From positions 1,588,182-1,632,957 of the forward strand of contig NZ_LT706966.1 of NCBI RefSeq assembly GCF_900155575.1: a stretch of 44,776 nucleotides of DNA. The letters are read 5' to 3'. This DNA is from Actinotignum timonense. Lineage in GTDB: Bacteria; Actinomycetota; Actinomycetes; Actinomycetales; Actinomycetaceae. The notes under the pieces are model-generated. The model searched no databases and was not told the origin of the DNA. It worked only from the letters and a program-made list of their open reading frames with translations. Below are positions 24,528 through 32,206 of the stretch, piece by piece. Position 1 is the first letter of the stretch; every line of letters starts with the position of its first letter. The position numbers were made by a program, and so were the translations under genes.

Positions 24528-25207
24528 TGCTCTCTCGGAGCGGGCGGCCCCTGGCCCAGGCAATTTTCGGTCCCATCGCGCGCCTGTGCGTGCGCGCGGG
24601 GATCAGCGCCGATGCGGTAACAATCACCGGAACCGTGGCGGTGGTGGCCTGCGCGCTCATCCTCTATCCCCTCGGGCACCCCGTGTGGGCCTCCTGGATT
24701 ATCGGTATCACCGTGATTTTCGACAGCCTTGACGGCCAAATCGCGAGGCTCACCGGAACCGCGTCCCGCTGGGGTGCCTTCCTGGATTCCACTCTGGACC
24801 GCCTGGCTGATTCTGCGATATTCTGCGGGATTCTGCTGTGGATCGTACGCTGGAATATTGGGGCTGGCGCGGGACTGACCGAGTGGTTGGCCCTGGCCTG
24901 CCTGGCGGCCCTGCCGGCCGCGCTGTGCACCTCCTACGCGCGCGCCCGCGCCGAAGCGGTGGGATTCACCGCGAATGTGGGGATCAGCGAACGCGCTGAT
25001 CGGCTGGTTATTGTGCTCCTCGGGGCGCTGATCACCGGCTACGGGGCGAGCGCCTGGGTACTGCTGGTGGCCCTGGCCTACCTCGCGGTAGCCGGGTGGA
25101 TCACGGTAGCCCAGCGCATGGTGACCGTCTACCGGCAGTCCCGCGCTGAGCAGAGTGGCGATAAACAGAGCGCCGGGGAGCGGGCCGGCCAGGGGAGCGG
25201 CCAGTGA
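24527..25207 (+). CDS. pgsA: Phosphatidylinositol phosphate synthase (CDP-alcohol phosphatidyltransferase)
   Basis: Integral membrane enzyme of 226 residues that joins CDP-diacylglycerol to inositol phosphate, the first committed step towards PI and PIMs. The full CDP-alcohol phosphotransferase signature is present: Asp66-X2-Asp69-Gly70-X2-Ala73-Arg74-X8-Gly83-X3-Asp87-X3-Asp91. About six hydrophobic segments are visible, and the C-terminal 25 residues are charged. The assignment to the PI phosphate branch rests on its position directly before the PIM acyltransferase and pimA, as in mycobacteria. The HIT-type AP4A phosphorylase gene that often stands between thrS and pgsA is missing. It overlaps thrS by one base and the next gene by four. 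Confidence 0.93.
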   Translation: MLSRSGRPLAQAIFGPIARLCVRAGISADAVTITGTVAVVACALILYPLGHPVWASWIIGITVIFDSLDGQIARLTGTASRWGAFLDSTLDRLADSAIFCGILLWIVRWNIGAGAGLTEWLALACLAALPAALCTSYARARAEAVGFTANVGISERADRLVIVLLGALITGYGASAWVLLVALAYLAVAGWITVAQRMVTVYRQSRAEQSGDKQSAGERAGQGSGQ

Positions 25208-26211
25208 ATCTCGGCAATCTTCTTTTCCGCGCCACCGGGGCGGTGGCCCGGCTCCCCGAACCGGTGGGCCGCGGCCTCTTCGCCGCGGTCGGGACGGTCG
25301 CCGGAACCCTGCCGCTGCGCGGAACCCAGCAGCTACGCCGCAACCTGGCACGGGTACGGCCAGATGCGCGCGGGCGCGCTGCCCGCCGGCTGAGCCGTGC
25401 GGCCATGCGTTCCTATATGCGCTACTATTACGAAGCCCTGCGCCTGGGAACCTGGGAAGCTGATGATTTCGCGGCGCGGGTTATCGAGGACGGCCTGGAT
25501 TCTGCCCGCGCGGAATTCGCCCGCGGCCATGCCCTCATCGGGGCACTCATGCACATGGGCAATTGGGATATGGCCGGGGCCTGGTCGCGCTATTTCCTCG
25601 CCCCCGTGCACACCCTGGTCGAAAAGCTCGAACCGGCCGAGGTATTCGAGCGCTTCGTGCGACTGCGTGAAAATATTGGGATGGTTATCTATCCCGTGGT
25701 CAAAGGTGGCGGGGCTATTCATCGCCTCGCGGAGGACACCCGGCAGGGTCCCATCCTGGCCCCGGTTCTCGCGGATCGCGATCTCACCGCATCCGGGGTG
25801 GAAGTGGAATTCTTCGGGGAGAAAATGCTCGCCGCCGCCGGACCGGCCATTCTTGCCATAGATACCGGCTGCGCCGTCGTTCCTATTTTTTCCTACTACG
25901 TGAAAAAGGAACGTACCCGGGCCGTACCCACCCGGTGGCGCATGGTGCTGCGCAGCGGCGCACCTATTCGCGCCCGCGTGGATGCCGCGGCCTCCCCGCG
26001 CGAGCGCCACGCGGACATCGCGCGCATCACCCAGGAATGGATCACGGCTTTCGAAGAGGTGCTTGCCGAACACCCCGGGGATTGGCATATGCTCCAGCCC
26101 GTTTTCGTTGCAGATTTGGACCGCGAGCGCTACCGCACCAATCGCGAAAAAGCCGCCCGGGAGCTCGCGCGCCGGCAAGCAGAGTACGACGCGAAGGAAG
26201 GAACGCCGTGA
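25204..26211 (+). CDS. Phosphatidylinositol mannoside acyltransferase (PatA-like)
   Basis: Transfers a fatty acyl chain from acyl-CoA to the mannose of PIM1/PIM2 at the inner face of the membrane; 335 residues. The lauroyl/LpxL-type acyltransferase motif H-X4-D is seen as HMGNWD (His117, Asp122), and Glu200 (ASGVEVEFFG) corresponds to the third active-site residue described for mycobacterial PatA. The GTG start forms GTGA with the pgsA stop, and the stop forms GTGA with pimA. The family and neighbours leave little doubt. Acyl-chain specificity is unknown. Confidence 0.93.
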   Translation: MNLGNLLFRATGAVARLPEPVGRGLFAAVGTVAGTLPLRGTQQLRRNLARVRPDARGRAARRLSRAAMRSYMRYYYEALRLGTWEADDFAARVIEDGLDSARAEFARGHALIGALMHMGNWDMAGAWSRYFLAPVHTLVEKLEPAEVFERFVRLRENIGMVIYPVVKGGGAIHRLAEDTRQGPILAPVLADRDLTASGVEVEFFGEKMLAAAGPAILAIDTGCAVVPIFSYYVKKERTRAVPTRWRMVLRSGAPIRARVDAAASPRERHADIARITQEWITAFEEVLAEHPGDWHMLQPVFVADLDRERYRTNREKAARELARRQAEYDAKEGTP

Positions 26212-27332
26212 ACATCGGGATTGCCTGCCCCTATTCGTGGGACGTGCCCGGGGGAGTGGGATTCCATATCCGGGATCTAGCCGAGGAACTCATCGCCCGC
26301 GGGCACAGTGTTTCGGTGATCGCCCCGAGTGAAGAAAACGAGGCGCTGCCCGATTACGTGGTGCCGGTGGGCGCCTCCGTGGCGATTCCCTATAACGGTT
26401 CGGTGGCGCGCCTCTCCTTCGGGCCGCGCGTCAATCGCGCGGTGCGGCGCTGGCTGCGCGAAGGGAATTTCGATGTGCTCCACGTGCACGAACCCTTCGT
26501 TCCCTCCGTGTCGATGCTCGCGCTCATGAGCGCGGAATGCCCGGTGGTCTCCACCCACCACACCGCCATGGATCGCTCCCGGGCCTTCGACCTTTTCTCC
26601 CCGGTGCTGCGCCCCATCCTGGAAAAAATCCAGGCGCGGATCGCGGTCTCCCAAGAAGCACGCCGCACCACCGTGCAATATTTAGGCGGGGACGCTTTTA
26701 TTATTCCCAACGGCGTGTACACCGCTGATTTCGAAGTGCCGCGCGATGCCCGCTTCACCGGCACGCCCGATTCGCCCACTTTCGGATTCCTCGGCCGCCT
26801 GGACGAACCGCGCAAGGGCTTGCCCGTGCTGGCCGCCGCCGCCCCGCTCATCCTGCGCGACTATCCGCAAGCGCGCTTCTTCGTGGCCGGAAAAGGCGAT
26901 GAGGAAGCAGCCCGGGAACTCTTCGGGGAAGCGGCCGCTCAGGTTATCTTCCTCGGGCCGGTCAGCGATGCCGATAAAGCGGCGATGCTCGCCAGCGTGG
27001 ACCTCTACGTGGCACCCAATACCGGGGGTGAATCCTTCGGAATTATTCTTATCGAAGCGATGAGTGCGGGTGGTTTCGTGCTCGCCTCGGATATTCCCGC
27101 TTTCCGCGCGGTGCTGGGCGGGGGAACTTTCGGGGACCACTTCGCTAACGAAGACCCGGAGGATCTGGCTCGGGTTGCGCTGGCGGCCTTGCGTGATCCG
27201 CAGCGCCGGGCCCGGGTGGCCCAGGCCGGCCAGGCCGAAGCCCAACGTTACGACTGGTCCACGGTGGCCTCCCAAGTCTTTGCCGTGTACGAAACCGCGG
27301 TGCGTACCGCCCAGATGGAGGTAGAGCAGTGA
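26208..27332 (+). CDS. pimA: Phosphatidylinositol alpha-mannosyltransferase (PimA, GT4)
   Basis: Adds the first mannose from GDP-mannose to phosphatidylinositol, starting PIM synthesis; peripheral membrane GT-B enzyme of 374 residues. Visible sites are YSWDVPGGV (9-17, the glycine loop), HEP (94-96), His118 (STHHTA), GRLDEPRKG (196-204, with Arg197 and Lys203 for phosphate binding) and the E-X7-E motif Glu275-Glu283 (GGESFGIILIE). The start is the GTG at 26208, which overlaps the acyltransferase stop; the longer open frame upstream is not coding. The next gene again overlaps by four bases. Confidence 0.95.
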   Translation: MNIGIACPYSWDVPGGVGFHIRDLAEELIARGHSVSVIAPSEENEALPDYVVPVGASVAIPYNGSVARLSFGPRVNRAVRRWLREGNFDVLHVHEPFVPSVSMLALMSAECPVVSTHHTAMDRSRAFDLFSPVLRPILEKIQARIAVSQEARRTTVQYLGGDAFIIPNGVYTADFEVPRDARFTGTPDSPTFGFLGRLDEPRKGLPVLAAAAPLILRDYPQARFFVAGKGDEEAARELFGEAAAQVIFLGPVSDADKAAMLASVDLYVAPNTGGESFGIILIEAMSAGGFVLASDIPAFRAVLGGGTFGDHFANEDPEDLARVALAALRDPQRRARVAQAGQAEAQRYDWSTVASQVFAVYETAVRTAQMEVEQ

Positions 27333-27922
27333 ATCTTTGGTGGTCCCTTGCCCTCCTCGCCGGTGTGGTGCTCCTTCTGCTCGGGTTCAGCGCGGCCCTG
27401 GCGGCCCGCCGCCTCGACCGCCTCCACACCACTCTGCTGAAATCCCGCCGGGCGGTAGAACAGGCCCTCGCCGCCCGTGCCCGCACCGCCTACGATATGG
27501 CGATGTCCGGGGAGCTGGATATGGCCGGGGCTCTTATCCTCACCGATAGCGCCCAGCGGGTGCTGTCCGCCTCCATGCTTCCGGTGGTGGCGGACGGATT
27601 GGAGGCCCTGCCCGGTGATATGCGCGCAGATCTGCCCGATCCGGCAGTGGCTGCCCGGGAGCGGCGCGCGGTGGAATCCGAGCTTTCCCGCGCCTTGCGC
27701 CTCACCGTGGATGAGCTGGACCCGAATGATATGACGGATGCGGCGGCCCGCGAATTTTACCGGCGCTTGGAGCGCGCCCGCCTCGATGTGCGCATGACGC
27801 GTTCCTTCCATAATTCGCATGTGGACCAGGCTCGCCGGGTACGAAATTCCCGGGTCCTCTCCATTTTCCCCATTGCCGGGCACGCCCCGGTCCCGCAAAC
27901 CATCGATATTGATGATGAATAA
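27329..27922 (+). CDS. Membrane-anchored protein of unknown function, downstream of pimA
   Basis: A 197-residue protein with one strong N-terminal membrane anchor (about residues 4-26, WWSLALLAGVVLLLLGF) and a helical, Arg/Ala-rich cytoplasmic part. The end reads SIFPIAGHAPVPQTIDIDD, a type of ending I associate with proteins encoded after pimA in actinobacteria. The helical part vaguely recalls LemA. In mycobacteria the corresponding product (Rv2609c) is, as I recall it, a single membrane protein with a NUDIX domain; here the membrane part and a NUDIX protein are separate genes. The start is GTG in a GTGA overlap with pimA. The role is unknown, but the coupling suggests PI/PIM metabolism. 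Confidence 0.75.
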   Translation: MNLWWSLALLAGVVLLLLGFSAALAARRLDRLHTTLLKSRRAVEQALAARARTAYDMAMSGELDMAGALILTDSAQRVLSASMLPVVADGLEALPGDMRADLPDPAVAARERRAVESELSRALRLTVDELDPNDMTDAAAREFYRRLERARLDVRMTRSFHNSHVDQARRVRNSRVLSIFPIAGHAPVPQTIDIDDE

Positions 27923-27931
27923 GAGCACCCG

Positions 27932-28438
27932 ATGACCACTACCCCGCGGCGCGCCGCGCGCATTATCGCCCTGGATGAGGCCGGCTGTGTCCTCCTCATC
28001 CGCGGCCACGACCGGGATGACCCCACCCACCGCTGGTGGTTCACGCCCGGCGGGGGATTGGAAGATACGGAAAGCCCCCGGGCGGCAGCGGTACGAGAAT
28101 TTCGGGAGGAGACCGGCGTCGTCGTAACTGAAACGGAACTCATCGGGCCGGTCCTGCGCCGGCGCGCAACTTTTCGTTTCGCGCGTGCCACCCTCAACCA
28201 GGACGAAGTATTTTTCGCGGTGCGCCTCGACGCGAAGCGCGCCCGCGCGGCGGTGACCGGACGCGGGCGGGCCTGGACCGCGGCGGAAGAAGAACTCCTC
28301 GACGCCATCCACTGGCGCGCCGGCACGCAACTTATCGGCTCTCCGAGCGAGCGGGTCTACCCGGCGGGCCTCGCGGAGCTCGCGGCCCAGGTGCATAACG
28401 GCTGGGACGGCATCTGCCGCGAGATATGGGAAAACTGA
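27932..28438 (+). CDS. NUDIX hydrolase
   Basis: A 168-residue hydrolase for nucleoside diphosphate-X type substrates. The complete Nudix box is visible: Gly41-X5-Glu47-X7-Arg55-Glu56-Phe-X-Glu59-Glu60-X-Gly62 (GGGLEDTE ... REFREETG). The N-terminal ALDEAGCVLLIRGHDRDDPT and the late RERRAT-like substrate strand are typical. The substrate is unknown. It follows the membrane protein after nine bases and ends the pimA operon. Its last two codons and stop (GAAAACTGA) form part of the first unit of the tandem repeat that follows, so the 3' end may have been reshaped by repeat expansion. Confidence 0.88.
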   Translation: MTTTPRRAARIIALDEAGCVLLIRGHDRDDPTHRWWFTPGGGLEDTESPRAAAVREFREETGVVVTETELIGPVLRRRATFRFARATLNQDEVFFAVRLDAKRARAAVTGRGRAWTAAEEELLDAIHWRAGTQLIGSPSERVYPAGLAELAAQVHNGWDGICREIWEN

Positions 28439-28540
28439 AGCGCGGGAAAACTCAAGCTCAAGAAAACTGAAGTGCGGGAAACCGAAGCGCGGGAAAACTG
28501 ACCTTCAGGAAAATCTCCCCTCAGGAAAACTAAGGCGCGC
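28428..28540. repeat. Degenerate tandem repeat, seven units of 15-17 bp
   Basis: Seven head-to-tail units begin near 28428, 28444, 28461, 28476, 28491, 28508 and 28524. The approximate consensus is GGGAAAACTGAAGCGC. The GGAAA core is kept in nearly all units and the second half varies. The array begins within the NUDIX stop region and ends at a GC-rich hairpin. No regular spacers or palindromic repeats are present, so it is not CRISPR. Confidence 0.85.
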
Positions 28541-28541
28541 T

Positions 28542-28569
28542 GCGGCCCGGGTAATAGTTCCCGGGCCGC
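28542..28569 (+). terminator. Hairpin terminator after the pimA operon
   Basis: A perfect 10-bp inverted repeat (GCGGCCCGGG and CCCGGGCCGC) with an 8-nt loop, directly after the tandem repeat and before yebC. No T-run follows. TACAAT at 28578-28583, a likely -10 box for yebC, lies nine bases beyond it. Confidence 0.6.
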
Positions 28570-28577
28570 GAACCGCG

Positions 28578-28583
28578 TACAAT
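28578..28583 (+). promoter_or_regulatory. Probable -10 box of the yebC-ruvCAB operon
   Basis: TACAAT matches the -10 consensus at five of six positions and lies 35 bp before the yebC start codon. The corresponding -35 position would fall in the loop and right arm of the terminator hairpin and has no good match. Confidence 0.4.
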
Positions 28584-28617
28584 GGCTCCGGAAGTTTTTA
28601 TCTACTCGGGAGGACAC

Positions 28618-29373
28618 GTGTCAGGACACTCCAAGTGGGCAACCACCAAGCATAAGAAAGCCGCTAATGACGCCAAGCGCGGCAAGCTCTTCGCGCGTCT
28701 GGTCAAGAACATCGAAGTGGCGGCGGCAACCGGTGGTGGCGATCCCGCGGGTAACCCCACGCTCTTTGACGCGATCCGCAAGGCCAAGCAGAACTCGGTG
28801 CCGGCCGATAATATCGATCGCGCCGTTAAGCGTGGTTCGGGTGAAACCGATGATTCCATCCAGTACGAAGCCATTACGTACGAAGGCTACGGCCCGGGCG
28901 GAGTGGCTATCCTCATCGAATGCCTGACTGATAACCGCAACCGCGCCGCCTCGGATGTGCGCACCGCCCTCACCCGCAATGGCGGAACGCTGGCGGATCC
29001 CGGTTCGGTTTCCTACCTCTTCAACCGCCGCGGCGTGGTGGAAGCGGTCAAGGGGGAGAACACCGAGGACGACGTCCTCATGGCCGTTCTTGACGCCGGC
29101 GCCGAAGAAATTGAGGACGACGGCGATACCTTCACCATCTACTGCGCGGCCAGCGATGTGGTAGCCGTGCGCACCGCGCTCCAGGAAGCTGGAATTGACT
29201 ACAATTCCGCCGAATCGCGCTTTGTGCCCTCCACCAATGTTCCCCTCGACCGGAGCGGTGCGGAAAAGCTCCTTAAGCTCACCGATGCCCTTGACGATGT
29301 GGACGATATTCAAGAGGTCTACACCAACGCGGATATCGCCGACGACATCCTCGCCGAGCTCGAGGGTGAGTAG
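28618..29373 (+). CDS. yebC: YebC/PmpR family protein (TACO1-like)
   Basis: A 251-residue protein of the widespread YebC family, long annotated as a transcriptional regulator and more recently linked to translation of proline-rich stretches. The N-terminus [20 protein letters not shown] and the internal [19 protein letters not shown] are diagnostic. The GTG at 28618 is fixed by GGGAGG six bases upstream and by the universal family N-terminus; an in-frame ATG at 28582 would add 12 non-family residues. Its stop overlaps the ruvC start (TAGTG), so yebC heads a yebC-ruvC-ruvA-ruvB operon, a common arrangement. Confidence 0.95.
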   Translation: MSGHSKWATTKHKKAANDAKRGKLFARLVKNIEVAAATGGGDPAGNPTLFDAIRKAKQNSVPADNIDRAVKRGSGETDDSIQYEAITYEGYGPGGVAILIECLTDNRNRAASDVRTALTRNGGTLADPGSVSYLFNRRGVVEAVKGENTEDDVLMAVLDAGAEEIEDDGDTFTIYCAASDVVAVRTALQEAGIDYNSAESRFVPSTNVPLDRSGAEKLLKLTDALDDVDDIQEVYTNADIADDILAELEGE

Positions 29374-30011
29374 TGCGCATTCTGGGGATTGACCCGGGAC
29401 TCACGCGCTGCGGGTTGGGAACCATTGACGCCGATGTGACGCGGCGGGTGCGCCTGGTGGATATGCGGGTGGCGCGTTCCCCGGTGGACCTGGCCCCGCA
29501 TCGGCGTCTCCTCCTCATCGCGGATGAAATTGACGCGGTGATCGCGGAGTTTTCCCCCGAAGTCGTGGCGGTGGAACGCGTTTTCGCGCAGGAAAATGTG
29601 CGTTCGGTAACTTCCACCGCGCAGGTGGCCGGTATCGCGATGCTGGCCGCCGCCCGCGCCCAGCTGCCCCTCGGCCTGCATTCGCCCTCCGAAGTGAAGG
29701 CGGCGGTGACGGGCTCGGGGCGCGCCGGGAAACTCCAGGTGCAAAATATGGTGCAGCGGATTTTGGGTCTGGCGGAATTGCCGCGCCCTAAGGATGCCGC
29801 GGATGCCCTGGCCATCGCGATTACCCACGCCTGGCGCGGGGGCGCCCACGCCCTGGACGCCACGGTGGATAACGGCCAGCACGGCGGGGCCGGCACCCTC
29901 CCGCGTGCCGAAGGAGCTGATTTAACGCCGGCGCAGCGCATGTGGGCGGGAGCCGAACGCATGAGCCGGCGCGCCGGTGCGGTTTCCCCGCACCGCTCCG
30001 CTAGCGGTTAG
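29373..30011 (+). CDS. ruvC: Holliday junction endonuclease RuvC
   Basis: Resolves Holliday junctions by paired nicks; 212 residues, RNase H fold. All four acidic catalytic residues are visible: Asp7 (GIDPGLTRCG), Glu68 (VERVF), Asp141 and Asp144 (PKDAADALAIAI). The C-terminal 45 residues after the catalytic domain are a non-conserved extension. The GTG start overlaps the yebC stop by one base. ruvA follows after 23 bp. Confidence 0.96.
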   Translation: MRILGIDPGLTRCGLGTIDADVTRRVRLVDMRVARSPVDLAPHRRLLLIADEIDAVIAEFSPEVVAVERVFAQENVRSVTSTAQVAGIAMLAAARAQLPLGLHSPSEVKAAVTGSGRAGKLQVQNMVQRILGLAELPRPKDAADALAIAITHAWRGGAHALDATVDNGQHGGAGTLPRAEGADLTPAQRMWAGAERMSRRAGAVSPHRSASG

Positions 30012-30034
30012 AGTCATGAGGAAGGGAGCCCGGA

Positions 30035-30628
30035 GTGATTGCAAGTATTCGCGGAACTGTGAGCCGTATTACCACCACATTCGCGGTGGTGGAGGTCGGC
30101 GGGTGGGGCGTCAAAGTTTTTGCGACGCCGGATACCCTCTCGCGCCTGCGGGAAGGCGCGGAAGCTTTTCTCTACACCTCGCTGGTCGCTAGCCGCGATG
30201 ACCTGCCCTCCCTCTACGGTTTTAGCGAAGCCGATGAGCGCGATGTTTACGAAATCATGCAGACGGTTTCCGGAATCGGCGCCAAAGTTGCGCTCACGCT
30301 CCTCTCCGTCCACACCCCGAACGCCCTGCGTGCCGCCGTGCAATCCAAGGACGAGGCGGCCCTCACCCGGGTCCCCGGTATCGGCAAGAAAAGCGCCCAG
30401 CGTATTATTTTAGAGCTGGGTAATAAGCTCGGCCCGGCTCCGGTGGCCGCCGGTGAAGCAGCCAGCCCCGAGGCGGATCCGAGTGCCGTAGTTGCCGGTC
30501 TGGTAGGGCTGGGGTGGAAGGAAAGCGACGCCGTCGCCGCTTATGAAGAAGCGCGCACGCAAATACCGCAGGGCACCGTGGCCCAGCTCCTGCGCGCCAG
30601 TCTGCAAGTACTAGGGGCCCGCCGATGA
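30035..30628 (+). CDS. ruvA: Holliday junction branch migration protein RuvA
   Basis: DNA-binding tetramer that recognises the four-way junction and loads RuvB; 197 residues. Domain I is an OB-fold ([12 protein letters not shown]), domain II has two helix-hairpin-helix motifs ([29 protein letters not shown]), and domain III, which contacts RuvB, is the C-terminal 50 residues ([16 protein letters not shown]). The start is a GTG with GGGAG upstream. The stop overlaps the ruvB ATG as ATGA. Confidence 0.96.
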   Translation: MIASIRGTVSRITTTFAVVEVGGWGVKVFATPDTLSRLREGAEAFLYTSLVASRDDLPSLYGFSEADERDVYEIMQTVSGIGAKVALTLLSVHTPNALRAAVQSKDEAALTRVPGIGKKSAQRIILELGNKLGPAPVAAGEAASPEADPSAVVAGLVGLGWKESDAVAAYEEARTQIPQGTVAQLLRASLQVLGARR

Positions 30629-31644
30629 GCGAAGAAATGTCCTTCGATGCCGGCCTGGTATCCCCGGAAGCCAGCGAAACGGAACGCGCCGCGGAAGCGG
30701 CCCTGCGCCCGCGCCAGCTCTCCGAATTCGTGGGCCAGGATACCGTGCGCGACCAGCTCTCCCTCGTGCTTCAGGCCGCGGTGCAACGCGGGCGCACCCC
30801 CGATCACGTGCTCCTTTCCGGGCCGCCGGGCCTGGGGAAAACCACCCTCGCCATGATTATTGCCGCCGAGGTGGGCGGGGCGCTGCGCCTGACCTCCGGC
30901 CCGGCGATCCAACATTCGGGCGACCTGGCCGCGATTCTTTCCTCCGTGCAGGAAAACGACGTCCTCTTCATCGACGAAATCCACCGCCTGGCCCGCAATG
31001 CCGAAGAAATGCTCTACCTGGCCATGGAAGATTTTCGGGTAGACGTGATGGTGGGGAAGGGCCCGGGAGCCACCTCGATTCCGCTGCCGCTGCCGTTCTT
31101 CACGGTAGTAGGGGCGACGACGCGCGCCGGCTTACTGCCCGCTCCCTTACGTGATCGCTTCGGCTTTACGGCGCACCTGGAATATTACGAACAGCGCGAT
31201 CTGGCCCGTATTGTGCGGCGTAATGCCGTCAAGCTCGGCCATACCATTACCGAGGATGCGGCCCAGGAAATTGCCGGGCGTTCGCGCGGCACCCCGCGTA
31301 TCGCCAACCGGCTGCTGCGGCGCGTCCAGGACTGGGCGCAGGTGCGCGGTACCGGGGATTTGGACCTGCGGGCCGCGCGGGCTGCCCTCGATCTTTTCCA
31401 GGTGGATCCGGCCGGGCTGGACCGCCTCGATCGGGCGGTGCTCGAAGCGATCTGCACCCGTTTCGGGGGCGGGCCGGTGGGCCTGACCACCCTCGCGGTA
31501 TCTGTTGGGGAAGAACCCGAAACGGTAGAGACAGTGGTGGAGCCCTATTTGGTGCGCGAAGGCTATCTGGTGCGTACCCCGCGCGGGCGGATGGCGGCCC
31601 CGCGGGCCTGGAGCCACCTCGGTTTAACTCCGCCTACAGATTAG
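30625..31644 (+). CDS. ruvB: Holliday junction branch migration helicase RuvB
   Basis: Hexameric AAA+ motor that drives branch migration with RuvA; 339 residues. Walker A is GPPGLGKT (66-73), Walker B is FIDEIH (115-120), sensor 1 is GATTRAGLL, the arginine-finger region is LRDRFG, and a winged-helix C-terminal domain ends with [13 protein letters not shown]. It overlaps ruvA by four bases. Eighty bases separate it from yajC; TAAACT at 31682-31687 may be the -10 box of a new promoter there, without a convincing -35. Confidence 0.97.
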   Translation: MSEEMSFDAGLVSPEASETERAAEAALRPRQLSEFVGQDTVRDQLSLVLQAAVQRGRTPDHVLLSGPPGLGKTTLAMIIAAEVGGALRLTSGPAIQHSGDLAAILSSVQENDVLFIDEIHRLARNAEEMLYLAMEDFRVDVMVGKGPGATSIPLPLPFFTVVGATTRAGLLPAPLRDRFGFTAHLEYYEQRDLARIVRRNAVKLGHTITEDAAQEIAGRSRGTPRIANRLLRRVQDWAQVRGTGDLDLRAARAALDLFQVDPAGLDRLDRAVLEAICTRFGGGPVGLTTLAVSVGEEPETVETVVEPYLVREGYLVRTPRGRMAAPRAWSHLGLTPPTD

Positions 31645-31724
31645 TTTCGTCACGGCCGCCGGTGTTTTCAGCTATGCACGGTAAACTGGCACGGTAATTA
31701 TTGTCTTTTCCAAGGAGCTTTCGC

Positions 31725-32201
31725 GTGGAATTCGCCATCATGGGCATCATTCTGGTAGGGATGGTGCTGTTCATGTCCCAGTCCAATAAGAAGGCCCGGG
31801 CACGTGCTGAAGAACACCGCAATAGCATTCTGGTGGTGGGCACGGATGTCATGACCACCGCTGGTTTTTACGGGCGCATTGTTGCGATTGACGGGGATGC
31901 GGTGACGCTCGAAAGTCCCTCCGGGGATGAAACTGTGTGGTCGCGCCTGGCCATTCGGGAGCAAGCCTCTATTCCCTTCGCGCCGGTCAGTGAAGAAGAA
32001 GCGGCGGCGGAAGATGTCGCGGAAGCTGCCCGCCTGAGCGCTTCGGAAGAATCCGGGGCCGGGGCGGTTGCGGATAATGCCGCGGGAACCGGTGCTCCCA
32101 CTGGCGCGGCCACCCCGGAAGTGACCGGTCACGTGACTCCTCGGAGCACGGACTCGGCTTTTGGTGAAAAGAAAGATGAGTCGGGCTCGGCCTGGAAGTA
32201 A
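31725..32201 (+). CDS. yajC: Preprotein translocase subunit YajC
   Basis: Small membrane partner of SecDF; 158 residues. One N-terminal membrane helix (FAIMGIILVGMVLFM), the conserved basic segment SQSNKKARARAEEH, and the core VVGTDVMTTAGFYGRIVAIDGD are seen. The last 75 residues are an acidic, Ala-rich extension longer than in E. coli YajC, common in actinobacteria. The GTG start at 31725 is set by AAGGAG seven bases upstream, rather than the ATG at 31701. It is the first gene of yajC-secD-secF. Confidence 0.92.
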   Translation: MEFAIMGIILVGMVLFMSQSNKKARARAEEHRNSILVVGTDVMTTAGFYGRIVAIDGDAVTLESPSGDETVWSRLAIREQASIPFAPVSEEEAAAEDVAEAARLSASEESGAGAVADNAAGTGAPTGAATPEVTGHVTPRSTDSAFGEKKDESGSAWK

Positions 32202-32206
32202 ACACT

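Noticed and set aside
28428-28540. CRISPR array
   Set aside because: Units are 15-17 bp with no spacers, are degenerate, and no cas genes are near.
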